Source: Eubacterium sp.
GTDB lineage: Bacteria; Bacillota; Clostridia; Lachnospirales; Lachnospiraceae
Assembly (NCBI GenBank): GCA_022791495.1
Contig: JAAVZE010000032.1
Location: 1 to 64,000, forward strand
Length of the DNA: 64,000 nucleotides
Reading direction: 5' to 3'
Below, piece after piece: positions 7,716 through 15,172 of this stretch (positions are counted from its first letter, which is position 1; every line of letters begins with the position of its first letter). Both the position numbers and the translations under genes were made by a program. Below the pieces are notes generated by a model. It had not been told where the DNA came from, searched no databases, and saw only the letters and a list, made by a program, of their open reading frames with translations.

Positions 7716-8012
7716 TCATTTCTTATTTGCTTTCATAATGTCAATAATCTCTGCGAGTGAATTGATTTCCCTTTCAGACAAGCCATTTACATTCAAAGTC
7801 CTCATTTTATCTTTTCCAATCAGGTAGTCGCAGGAAACGTCATATAAGGTGGCGAGTTTCAGCAATATATGGTATGAAGGGTGTCTGTCCTCAACCTCAT
7901 ACGCTGACAGAACCGACACAGATACACCAACCAGTTCTGATACTTGTTTTAGTGTAAGGCGTCTCGCCTGCCTGAGGCTTTTCAACCGCTCGCCCATATT
8001 TATGTTTACCAT
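7716..8012 (-). CDS. XRE-family transcriptional regulator
   Basis: A 98-residue protein. The supported start is ATG 8012 with GGAGGTG upstream, not 8141. Residues about 5-60 form a Cro/CI-type helix-turn-helix: RLKSLRQARRLTLKQVSELVGVSVSVLSAYEVEDRHPS, then LLKLATLYDVSCDYLIG. The C-terminal ~30 residues (LSEREINSLAEIIDIM) may dimerise. It is divergent from the gene for a secreted protein at 8322 and may regulate it and itself. It does not resemble CI-type repressors with a protease domain. Confidence 0.9.
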   Translation of the reverse strand: MVNINMGERLKSLRQARRLTLKQVSELVGVSVSVLSAYEVEDRHPSYHILLKLATLYDVSCDYLIGKDKMRTLNVNGLSEREINSLAEIIDIMKANKK

Positions 8013-8321
8013 ATGAGTACACCTCCATTCTACTAAGAGTGTAATGGAGAGGTTTCCATTTGAGGTGTAAAATATTCCAATATCAGAAGAAAAAGTTATT
8101 GAATTAGTGGAAGAAAAATGGTAATATAGTAGGTGGGTCATTCAGAATATCTGGCATTCATATATGGGGTACAGTTAATTCTTACATAAGGGGTGTTAAT
8201 AATTACATTCCCCTCAAATAGGAATTTTTTTGTGCTACAATGTCTGGAGAGTTAGGTGGAATGACTCAGAAAAAATATAATATGGCTGGAATATAAGATT
8301 TCAGCAGAAATGGAGGAACAT
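8013..8321. promoter_or_regulatory. Divergent control region, XRE gene / secreted protein gene
   Basis: This 309-bp region has no gene. It holds the inverted repeat AATGGA/TCCATT (8043-8060), a possible operator, and TACAAT (8234-8239) as a candidate -10 for the rightward gene. No clear -35 was found for it. Confidence 0.4.
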
Positions 8322-9017
8322 ATGAAAAATATGTTGAAAAGAGTAGTTGGAATGCTGATGATTACTGCTCTGTTAGCAAGCATTTTGGCGAATTCAGGAC
8401 AGACAGCGCAGGCAGCAACATCTAATCTAAGTGATTTGGGGCTTAAATGGGATTTGAAGAAAAACAAGTCTGTAATCTGTAAGACAACTTGGGGTAAAAA
8501 TATCAGATTGAAGATGAGTGCAAAACTTACAAAGTATAAAGTTACGGATGCTAATAAAGCAGGATATAAAAAACTGACCTTTACAGTTAAGTTCAAGCAT
8601 ATGGAAAAACTAACAAAGAGTCAGGTAAATAAAATATTGAGATACTATTTAAAAACGGGTAACACTGGAGGGAGCCTTTACTACGTTGTTGCAGATTATG
8701 ATAGTGGAATGTGTCTGGAAGAAAAAAACGATAAAAATGTTACAGTAAAGTCAAAGTGGAAATGGGGAAAAAAGCAGAATTTTTATGGAAGCGGTAAGTA
8801 TAGATCATCATATGTTCATTATCGCAATGGCAGGTGTGAGGTTTCCGTTGTTTATCCAGAAGATTACAGCGGACTGTGTATCGGATTTGGTGCGTATAAT
8901 GGTTCAGCGGCTACAAAGGCTGATGAAGCGTTTGAAGAGGGGAAAAAGTCTTTTGGAAAGACAAGTCATTATAAAAAAGGAAAGACAAATTCGCATTGGA
9001 TGAAGGTTTCGCAATAA
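8322..9017 (+). CDS. Secreted Lys-rich hypothetical protein
   Basis: A 231-residue protein. ATG 8322 is preferred because the earlier ATG 8310 overlaps the ribosome-binding site. Residues 1-30 (MKNMLKRVVGMLMITALLAS, then ILANSGQTAQAA) form a clear signal peptide with an AQA-like cleavage site. The mature part is Lys- and Tyr-rich, with LTFTVKFKHMEKLTKSQVNK and a beta-rich middle ending KTNSHWMKVSQ. No family recognised. It begins a run of three secreted-protein genes, and the 18 bases before its start recur before the next gene. Confidence 0.8.
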   Translation: MKNMLKRVVGMLMITALLASILANSGQTAQAATSNLSDLGLKWDLKKNKSVICKTTWGKNIRLKMSAKLTKYKVTDANKAGYKKLTFTVKFKHMEKLTKSQVNKILRYYLKTGNTGGSLYYVVADYDSGMCLEEKNDKNVTVKSKWKWGKKQNFYGSGKYRSSYVHYRNGRCEVSVVYPEDYSGLCIGFGAYNGSAATKADEAFEEGKKSFGKTSHYKKGKTNSHWMKVSQ

Positions 9018-9057
9018 TATATAGCTGAATAGATCTTTCAGCAGAAATGGAGGAATC

Positions 9058-10245
9058 ATGAAAAAGACACGGAGAAAACTTATGAGTGCATTGCTGGTAT
9101 TGGCAATACTTGCTGGGGTACTGGCAGTTCCAGCACAGAAGGTAGAGGGCAAAATTTCACCAGAATCCTTATCTGAGGTATCAACAAAAAAAGATTGGAA
9201 GGATGCATGTAAAGAAGTTAATAAACAATACAAAAAATTTATAAAAAACAAAAAGTTCCATACTAATTTTACCAATAAAATAGATTATGGTTATAAGGCA
9301 CGTAGGCTGTTTGATAAAAAGGTGGCGAAAAAATATAAGATATCCCCCCAATATTCATTTTGCTACGGAATAACAAGCAAGTATTATGAAATGGATTCTA
9401 AGAAGGAAATTAAGAAGATGCATAAGGAACTGCGTTATCTCTCGAAACTTTGTGCTAAGCTTAAGAACGAGCATAAGCAGTATGTCAATCAGCATGGAGA
9501 TTATTACCGACTGATGAAATACAGCTCCTCTGAAATAAAAGCGGAAACATTGGGTGCCTCCTTGAGGAAGCGGATTAGTTATAAAAGAACTGAAAAACTT
9601 TCGGCTGCGAGAAATAAGGAACTTGATAAAAAAGGGGACTTTGAAATGATTTATAAAAAAAAGATGAATTATGATGTGTTTCTTTTATCTTTTGGTTTTA
9701 ACCCACATGCTTCCTGGATTGACACAGAGCAGGATATCATAAAGGCAATCGGATATAAAGCAGGGTGGGGGAGTCTTTTTGATAAAACGATTGATGCGTA
9801 TTCTGTCATGCTGGTCAAAGATGGCAGCAATCACAATAAAAAATATTGGAAATCAGTCTGGACATATAATGTTGGAAAGTCATGTCAATATGAAAAAGGC
9901 GGATATGTCGGGGAGAAACGTTATAGAAGGTTGGGGGTCAGTAGTAAAATGTATTGGGGCGGTATACTTGGAGAATGTTATCCTGGGCAATTTTCTGTAG
10001 AAGATGGCAGTGAGGATTGGGCAGTAACCACTGTAAAAAGTGGTACTGTGATTGAAATTCCAAAATCTTATTATGTGCCAGAAGAATATAATGACCATAT
10101 TTTTACGGCAGGAAATGGTGTGGCATGTTCTGAAACCAGTGATAAGATTTGCCTTCAATTCAGTCTTGAAAATCTGTCAGAAAATTCTGCCGAGGTAGAA
10201 ATTGATTTGATGGATAAGGCGTTGCATGTAACCGTGATACCGTAG
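9058..10245 (+). CDS. Secreted hypothetical protein
   Basis: A 395-residue protein with a signal peptide (KLMSALLVLAILAGVLAVPA, cleavage near AQKVEG). The N-terminal half of the mature part is very Lys-rich and helical (KDACKEVNKQYKKFIKNKKF); the C-terminal half has more aromatic and beta character, including AVTTVKSGTVIEIPKSYYVP. No catalytic motif or cell-wall anchor is visible. The leader TTTCAGCAGAAATGGAGGA is shared with the gene at 8322, suggesting duplicated expression signals. Function is unknown; an exported host- or cell-interaction protein of the element is possible. Confidence 0.8.
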   Translation: MKKTRRKLMSALLVLAILAGVLAVPAQKVEGKISPESLSEVSTKKDWKDACKEVNKQYKKFIKNKKFHTNFTNKIDYGYKARRLFDKKVAKKYKISPQYSFCYGITSKYYEMDSKKEIKKMHKELRYLSKLCAKLKNEHKQYVNQHGDYYRLMKYSSSEIKAETLGASLRKRISYKRTEKLSAARNKELDKKGDFEMIYKKKMNYDVFLLSFGFNPHASWIDTEQDIIKAIGYKAGWGSLFDKTIDAYSVMLVKDGSNHNKKYWKSVWTYNVGKSCQYEKGGYVGEKRYRRLGVSSKMYWGGILGECYPGQFSVEDGSEDWAVTTVKSGTVIEIPKSYYVPEEYNDHIFTAGNGVACSETSDKICLQFSLENLSENSAEVEIDLMDKALHVTVIP

Positions 10246-10355
10246 ACAGGTAAGTAGTAATGAAACGTTTTTTCTACATGAGGAGGTATTTCTTTTATTT
10301 AGACTAAGTTAAATTAAGTGTTTAAAATTTTTTTATCAAAAAGGAGGTTTAATTT

Positions 10356-10775
10356 ATGAGGTTTTTTAGGAAGAAATGTTTGGCTGTGGCATTGTGCTGT
10401 GCTGTCTGCCTGACTTCTGCTAATCCACAGGTTGTGAATGCGAAGTCGAAGGTAAAACGGAGTAAAAAGTATGTAACTATGAAAGAAGGTAAGACTGTAA
10501 AAGTTACATTCAAAGGTGTAAAAGGTAAGGTAAAATGGTTTGTGGAAGGTGGCAGAGCTGTTAAAGTAGTAAGTGGTAAGAGTAAGACTGTAAAGATTAA
10601 GGCAGTCAGGGTAGGAAGATCAGTTGTAAGGGGTAAGTATAAAAAGAATAGTTACAGAATATTTATAAATGTTAAGAAAGGTAAACGTGTGGTTAATAAA
10701 AATCCAGCGAATACCCCGGTTCCATCTGTAACAGATACTCCTGTGGTAAGTGAACCTCAGACTACTGCACCTTAG
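10356..10775 (+). CDS. Secreted Ig-like (Big_2-type) protein, cut by an in-frame amber codon
   Basis: A 139-residue protein with a signal peptide (CLAVALCCAVCLTSANPQVVNA). The mature part SKKYVTMKEGKTVKVTFKGV, then VKWFVEGG, is typical of a short bacterial Ig-like domain of the Big_2 type. A Pro/Thr-rich tail starts near residue 118. The frame stops at TAG 10773-10775 but then runs on for 28 codons of the same Pro/Thr composition (SPTSRTAAPPIGTPTPTK and so on) to TGA 10860-10862. Either the tail was shortened by a point mutation or the amber codon is read through. GGAGG lies before the start. Confidence 0.75.
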   Translation: MRFFRKKCLAVALCCAVCLTSANPQVVNAKSKVKRSKKYVTMKEGKTVKVTFKGVKGKVKWFVEGGRAVKVVSGKSKTVKIKAVRVGRSVVRGKYKKNSYRIFINVKKGKRVVNKNPANTPVPSVTDTPVVSEPQTTAP

Positions 10776-10958
10776 AGTCCTACGAGTAGAACTGCTGCTC
10801 CACCAATAGGTACTCCAACACCTACAAAGGTACCAGTAAAAACTACATCTACTCCATATTGACATTTATCTTACCAGTAAAATGCGGATGGCATCTGCAA
10901 TATATGTGGCACAGACAAAGATGATGATGAATAACAGAGTTTTATAAAAGATAGACAG

Positions 10959-10996
10959 GCATCCCGACAGGAGGAACTTCCCATCGGGATGCTTTT
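10959..10996 (+). terminator. Rho-independent terminator after the secreted-protein genes
   Basis: GCATCCCGA (10959-10967) pairs perfectly with TCGGGATGC (10984-10992) and is followed by TTTTCTTT. Confidence 0.9.
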
Positions 10997-11667
10997 CTTT
11001 CGTTCTCCTGCACTTTTACTTTGAAATAATGCTGTCTAAAATTGTTCTGATGAAATCTACCTCGAACTAATACCATCTAAAATCGAAAGAATGTATGCTG
11101 ATGTCGTTTGGATGAATTTGCGATTGAAGCATGTCTGTTAAATTTGAAAAGAGAAAAGATAAAATCGTTTGAATATTATCTATTATTGTTCTCAGGGGTA
11201 ATAGGTGCATTTTTTGAAATCTATAATCGTTTCAATGCCAGATTATCTGCCCAGAGGTGTATGGGTAAGAATTTTTTATTTGATTAAAATTATGGATTAT
11301 GCAGTCTGGGCATGACATAAAAGGATTATAAAAACACTGGTAAAAAAAAGATTATTTTTATCAAATTTTTTATCATTCAATATCTTTTTCCCTATTTCTG
11401 GGGTACATCCTACATTATATAAAAAATCAGCCTGACTATAAAAAGATTGCCATTCCCCCAATCTCCAGCTTTTCTTGAAAAATCCTCATTGTTAAGGGGG
11501 GGATGTTTTTCTTTCGCTTTTTTGGGTGTGTATTTCTGTATTTACAGCATAACCGACAAAGAACCACTTGAAATTTTAGCAGTATTAGCCACTGGAATTC
11601 AGGGGGTGTTCTAAGTTATAATCCCAACATTCCAAAAACCCATAGATTATTGGAGTATAACAGCGAT

Positions 11668-11751
11668 GTCCAAAAAGCCCGTATTTATATGTTTATAAAA
11701 CTATCAGTTGTGGTTTTTGGACATCCAAAATATGCTGGGGGTTTTTTGGAC
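11668..11751. promoter_or_regulatory. Candidate res site upstream of the resolvase
   Basis: GTCCAAAAA (11668-11676), TTTTTGGAC (11714-11722) and TTTTTGGAC (11743-11751) lie in the 110 bp before the resolvase start. The middle copy is part of the palindrome TTTTGGA-ca-TCCAAAA (11715-11730). A weaker CCAAAAACC is at about 11632. Small serine resolvases act at such clusters of inverted binding sites beside their own gene, and these also serve as operators. The subsite structure is inferred. Confidence 0.55.
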
Positions 11752-11781
11752 GCAAATTTATATTATGAAGGAGGAACCGCT

Positions 11782-12408
11782 ATGGAAGATGTGCATAAGG
11801 AATATGGATATGCCAGAGTTTCCAGCCAGAAACAACATGAAGACCGGCAGATTGATGCCCTGCTAAGCTATGGCATTGGAGAGCGGGATATCATAGTCGA
11901 TAAGTCATCAGGTAAGGACTTTGAACGGAAAGGATATGAACTCTTGAAATATAGCTTGCTAAGGACTGGCGATGTGTTGGTAATAAAAGAAATGGATCGC
12001 CTGGGCAGGTCAAAGCAGGGCGTGAAGGATGAATTAGAATATTTTAGGGGCAAGGGCATACGGGTTAAAATCCTAGATATTCCTACCACTTTAGTCGAGG
12101 CTGACGGGCAGGGCTGGATTATAGACATGGTCAGTAATATCATGATAGAAGTTCTGGCATCCATCGGAGAAGAGGAAAGGCACAAAATAAAAAGACGACA
12201 AAGAGAGGGGATTGATGCAGCAATTTCACGAGGCGTAAGATTTGGGCGACCAAGACTGGAGAAACCAGAAAAATATGAAGAAGTAATGTCTAAGGTGAGT
12301 TCTGGTGCTGTTAGTGCTACAGAGGCGATGCAGATGCTTGGGTTGAAGAGGGGTACTTATTATAATATGAGAAAGTTATATCAGATTGGAGTTAAGGGTT
12401 ATGAATGA
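11782..12408 (+). CDS. Small serine recombinase (resolvase/invertase family)
   Basis: A 208-residue protein. ATG 11782 with GGAGG at 11770-11774 is preferred to the track start. The catalytic domain (1-140) begins YGYARVSSQKQHEDRQIDAL with the nucleophile serine in ARVSS, and has VIKEMDRLGRS and the EEERHKIKRRQREGI helix. A C-terminal helix-turn-helix follows (SATEAMQMLGLKRGTYYNM). Such enzymes resolve dimers or cointegrates, or invert DNA. The candidate res site just upstream supports a resolvase role, keeping a circular form of the element monomeric. It overlaps the next gene by 8 bases. Confidence 0.9.
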   Translation: MEDVHKEYGYARVSSQKQHEDRQIDALLSYGIGERDIIVDKSSGKDFERKGYELLKYSLLRTGDVLVIKEMDRLGRSKQGVKDELEYFRGKGIRVKILDIPTTLVEADGQGWIIDMVSNIMIEVLASIGEEERHKIKRRQREGIDAAISRGVRFGRPRLEKPEKYEEVMSKVSSGAVSATEAMQMLGLKRGTYYNMRKLYQIGVKGYE

Positions 12409-12673
12409 GATGTTTGAGATAAATGAAATATTGATGCTTTTTGGAGAAACTTCCACGGAGTATACGCTCCGTGCAGATTATTCAGGTCGGGGTATGTTTG
12501 GTCGGGAGTGTATTGGCATAGTCTGTCAAGACGCCTTGTCAATGATGGTAGACTTGACAGAATATATCAGCACTTTTGACGTGATAAATATAAATCAAAA
12601 ACTTGGCAGAATATGCAGTGATTCAATGGGGATGGATACCATTGTGTATTTTCCAGATATAACAAAAAGTTAG
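12401..12673 (+). CDS. Hypothetical protein, coupled to the resolvase
   Basis: A 90-residue protein from ATG 12401, overlapping the resolvase stop. It begins MNEMFEINEILMLFGETSTE. It has an alternating hydrophobic pattern compatible with an alpha/beta fold but no motif I recognise. Its stop is 10 bases before the next gene, so it belongs to a resolvase-hypothetical-hypothetical operon. Confidence 0.65.
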   Translation: MNEMFEINEILMLFGETSTEYTLRADYSGRGMFGRECIGIVCQDALSMMVDLTEYISTFDVININQKLGRICSDSMGMDTIVYFPDITKS

Positions 12674-12683
12674 GAGGGTTTTT

Positions 12684-13841
12684 ATGATACAGTTAAAATT
12701 GATAACAGATGATATGGAAATCTATGACAGAAAGAATAAAATAGTTGAGTATTCAGAGAAGGCATTTCTTTGGAAATTAGGCGGAGTGCCGGGACAGGAA
12801 CATTCTATGCCGTTCAGAGATGAATCCAGTCTTAAGTTTATCCGTGAGATAGACCATGGGGAACTGGTAGAAGGGGACTGGTATTCTTATGTCAGCCCCC
12901 ATGGACGCACCTGCATGTCCGGCCTTTGTGGGGGTACGCAGTATGCCCTGACGTGCATTGATAATAGTAGGGCTGAGGTCTATACATTATATGAAGGCTA
13001 TGGGAGAGATATCTGGGGCAGGTTAGAGGAACTGGATGAAAAGATTCTAATTGCGTTCAATCCATGCAAAGATTCTTATGGTGTGCCGGCAATTCCTCAT
13101 AATATTGAGTATTGTGTGGTTGAGAATTGTATGTTTGAAGGTGCTGAACAGGAGTGCATAGCAGACAGAGGCAGCAGACTGCATGATCCCCAGATGGTTG
13201 ATGGCAGGCTGTGTATGTCCATTTTTTTAGGGAAAGAGTACCGTTGGAACTGGACAGAGCATCTGAAGGAGATATTTGAAGCATTTAAGAGCGAATTGCC
13301 GAGAGGGAGTTTTATATTTGATATTGCACCCACGGAAGTTACTGATTTGAAATGTCTGACTACAGAACGTGAAGTTGAAATTGTGGATGATGATTATAAG
13401 ACGATACAAACACCAAAAGGTCTTGGCAGAGAAAGGATATTTAACCATATGGCTGAATGTTTGACTGATTCGTATGATAAATACCCTAGGGAGCTGTATG
13501 TCAGAAGATTTTCAGATGGTCATTACGAAGTAGATGAACGATGCCCATGTAAGTATCCCACATTTCTTGAGTGTCTGCAGGATACCGTAGAATTTTGGAA
13601 TGACGAGTATGAAGAGGCATGGAATGTCGTTATCGATATGGGGTGCTTTTATGAGTTATCGCATTTTAAGTGTGATAAGATATGGTATCACAGGGACAAT
13701 GGAAAGGTGCTTGACCTATACTCAGGAGCGTTAGGCATGAAGAAATTTTTAGAATTTATTGGGGATGCAGTGGAAACTGGTAAATTGATTGGCATAGAAA
13801 GAGAATTATCTGTGACAGAGGTGAGAAAAGATGGCGATTGA
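12684..13841 (+). CDS. Hypothetical 385-residue protein
   Basis: A protein of unknown function with AGGAGG before the start. It contains several cysteine-bearing segments (SPHGRTCMSGLCGG, CMFEGAEQEC, ERCPCKYPTF, ELSHFKCDKIW), which might bind metal, and many acidic residues. There is no signal peptide or membrane segment, so it is probably cytoplasmic. It sits third in the resolvase operon and may act on the element's DNA or on host defence. No homology is claimed. Confidence 0.65.
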   Translation: MIQLKLITDDMEIYDRKNKIVEYSEKAFLWKLGGVPGQEHSMPFRDESSLKFIREIDHGELVEGDWYSYVSPHGRTCMSGLCGGTQYALTCIDNSRAEVYTLYEGYGRDIWGRLEELDEKILIAFNPCKDSYGVPAIPHNIEYCVVENCMFEGAEQECIADRGSRLHDPQMVDGRLCMSIFLGKEYRWNWTEHLKEIFEAFKSELPRGSFIFDIAPTEVTDLKCLTTEREVEIVDDDYKTIQTPKGLGRERIFNHMAECLTDSYDKYPRELYVRRFSDGHYEVDERCPCKYPTFLECLQDTVEFWNDEYEEAWNVVIDMGCFYELSHFKCDKIWYHRDNGKVLDLYSGALGMKKFLEFIGDAVETGKLIGIERELSVTEVRKDGD

Positions 13842-13935
13842 ATTATTTTATGAGGCTTTTTAATTTTATACTGAAATATTTTTCTTATTGTGTTATCATA
13901 ATAAGTAAGAAAAACCTTTGAGAGGCGGTGGTTTT

Positions 13936-14172
13936 ATGGCAGAGCGGTTGACATGGCAGGAGATTCAGGCGAAATATCCTGACCAGTGGGTTGGTCTGGT
14001 TGAAGTCAGGTATTTGAATGATGATGGTGTATCAATTGAATCGGCAGTTGTAAAATATACAGATTTATCAAAAGGGGAACTGACAAAACGAATGCTGGAT
14101 GGCGAGATTATTTCAAGATATACGACACCAGATAATGTTTTCCAAATGGGCATGGTGGAGGTACATGGATGA
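13936..14172 (+). CDS. Small partner of a retropepsin-like protease
   Basis: A 78-residue protein from ATG 13936. The sequence RLTWQEIQAKYPDQWVGLVEV, then AVVKYTDLSKGEL, matches a small family I recall seeing beside retropepsin-like genes in Clostridia. Its stop codon overlaps the ATG of the next gene (ATGA), so the two are translationally coupled. An AT-rich inverted repeat (TTTTCTTATT ... AATAAGTAAGAAAA, about 13879-13915) lies before it and could be a terminator for the upstream gene or an operator. Function is unknown. Confidence 0.7.
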   Translation: MAERLTWQEIQAKYPDQWVGLVEVRYLNDDGVSIESAVVKYTDLSKGELTKRMLDGEIISRYTTPDNVFQMGMVEVHG

Positions 14173-14624
14173 CGCAATTTACACTAAGATTGGATGCCAG
14201 ACAGCAAAGACCTGTCGTGGCTTTAAAGAATGGATTATCTGCACTGTTAGACACGGGGGCATATTTTCCAGTATGGACTGATTCAGAAGAGGTGCTGGTA
14301 TCAGGAATGGGAGGTACACTGGTAAGAAAGCATGTCCCTTTTACAGGCTTCGGGGGTACAACCTATGGCAATCTCTATCAGGTAACACTGGAAGTTGGTG
14401 GGCTGATATTTCCCAATATGCACATAATCGCTAATGATGAGCTGGAATTGTCCTATAATCTTATTTTGAGTGCTACCATGTTTCAGCATTTGATTTATGA
14501 AATTGATGACAGGAATCATAAGTTAAATATTACCCTGCCACAGGGGGAAAGCAATGTCAGGAATTTGAAAATAGAGGACAGGAATGGGCATTTGCATGTA
14601 CTATGCAATTCTGCAGGAAGGTAA
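14169..14624 (+). CDS. Retropepsin-like aspartic protease domain protein
   Basis: A 151-residue protein. The catalytic motif ALLDTGAYFPVW carries the Asp-Thr-Gly triad of single-domain, retroviral-type aspartic proteases. It is followed by the flap-like TGFGGTTYGNLYQVTLEVGG and the second hydrophobic element YNLILSATMF, the family's I-L-G-x-D-like part. Such proteins act as homodimers, each giving one Asp. There is no signal peptide, so the likely site is cytoplasmic. The substrate is unknown; the coupled 78-residue protein at 13936 is a candidate partner or substrate. Confidence 0.8.
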   Translation: MTQFTLRLDARQQRPVVALKNGLSALLDTGAYFPVWTDSEEVLVSGMGGTLVRKHVPFTGFGGTTYGNLYQVTLEVGGLIFPNMHIIANDELELSYNLILSATMFQHLIYEIDDRNHKLNITLPQGESNVRNLKIEDRNGHLHVLCNSAGR

Positions 14625-14669
14625 ATAAACGAACAGACAAGATGTATTTGTGAAGCAACGAAAATCAGA

Positions 14670-14702
14670 GAGCTGACTGTTATCTGGCAGTTGGCTCTTT
14701 TT
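14670..14702 (+). terminator. Terminator after the retropepsin gene
   Basis: GAGCTGACTG (14670-14679) pairs with CAGTTGGCTC (14688-14697) except for two central positions, followed by a run of T residues. Confidence 0.7.
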
Positions 14703-14719
14703 GCGTGCAGAAAATCAGA

Positions 14720-14765
14720 AAAAGGTAGTATATTTGGGGTGGAATAAAGGGAAAAAGGTAGTATG
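14720..14765 (+). repeat. Two iteron-like copies of AAAAAGGTAGTAT, 33 bp apart
   Basis: AAAAAGGTAGTATA (GGT at 14724) and AAAAAGGTAGTATG (GGT at 14757) are exactly 33 bp apart. This is the same motif and phase as the three copies at 2127-2206. They lie in the 392-bp gap 14625-15016, which otherwise has the terminator at 14670 and no supported gene. Confidence 0.7.
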
Positions 14766-15016
14766 AAAAAGGGGATTTTTTTGTCAGATAAAGCATAGTT
14801 GACAAAGACAAGGGTGTATTTTTGGCAGTTTAGACACTGTAAAGAATGCAGAAAAAGAGCTAAGATACAGGACAGCGAACGATTCGTTTGTCTGTTATGC
14901 CAAGGACGGTTATAGGGTGTGAGTTTTGCTCTCGGCATATAAATATAAAATGGTTTGAGACAGCAAATGAGTCTCTTTATAAGCGGTATCAAATTTTATT
15001 TGGAGGAGGTGCCGCA

Positions 15017-15172
15017 ATGAAGAAGGCTACGGTTGCTGTCGCAAAGAAACAAGTGCTAGATGCTGATTTATTAGTTGCTCATTTGCTGGAAAAGCTGATG
15101 AGGAAAGGAATTATTAATCAGGCAACGTATCATAAAGCGAAAGGTAAGGTGAGCATAGATGGTAGGAAATAA
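15017..15172 (+). CDS. Small protein preceding the recombinase
   Basis: A 51-residue protein from ATG 15017, with GGAGGAGG upstream; the longer track ORF is not supported. It is basic and helical (LLVAHLLEKLMRKGIINQAT) and ends with KVSIDGRK. Short genes of this type, with an SHOCT-like helical pattern, often stand directly before large serine recombinase genes, as here (14-base overlap). It may be an accessory or directionality factor; this is inference. Confidence 0.65.
   Translation: MKKATVAVAKKQVLDADLLVAHLLEKLMRKGIINQATYHKAKGKVSIDGRK

Larger units (their letters stand above)
10863..11781. other. 919-bp gene-free stretch
   Basis: Between the secreted-protein genes and the resolvase I see no supported coding sequence. 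It contains the terminator at 10959, AT-rich sequence from 11100 to 11450, and the TTTTTGGAC repeats at 11668-11751. The front of the track ORF 11650-12408 runs through those repeats and is not used. Confidence 0.6.
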
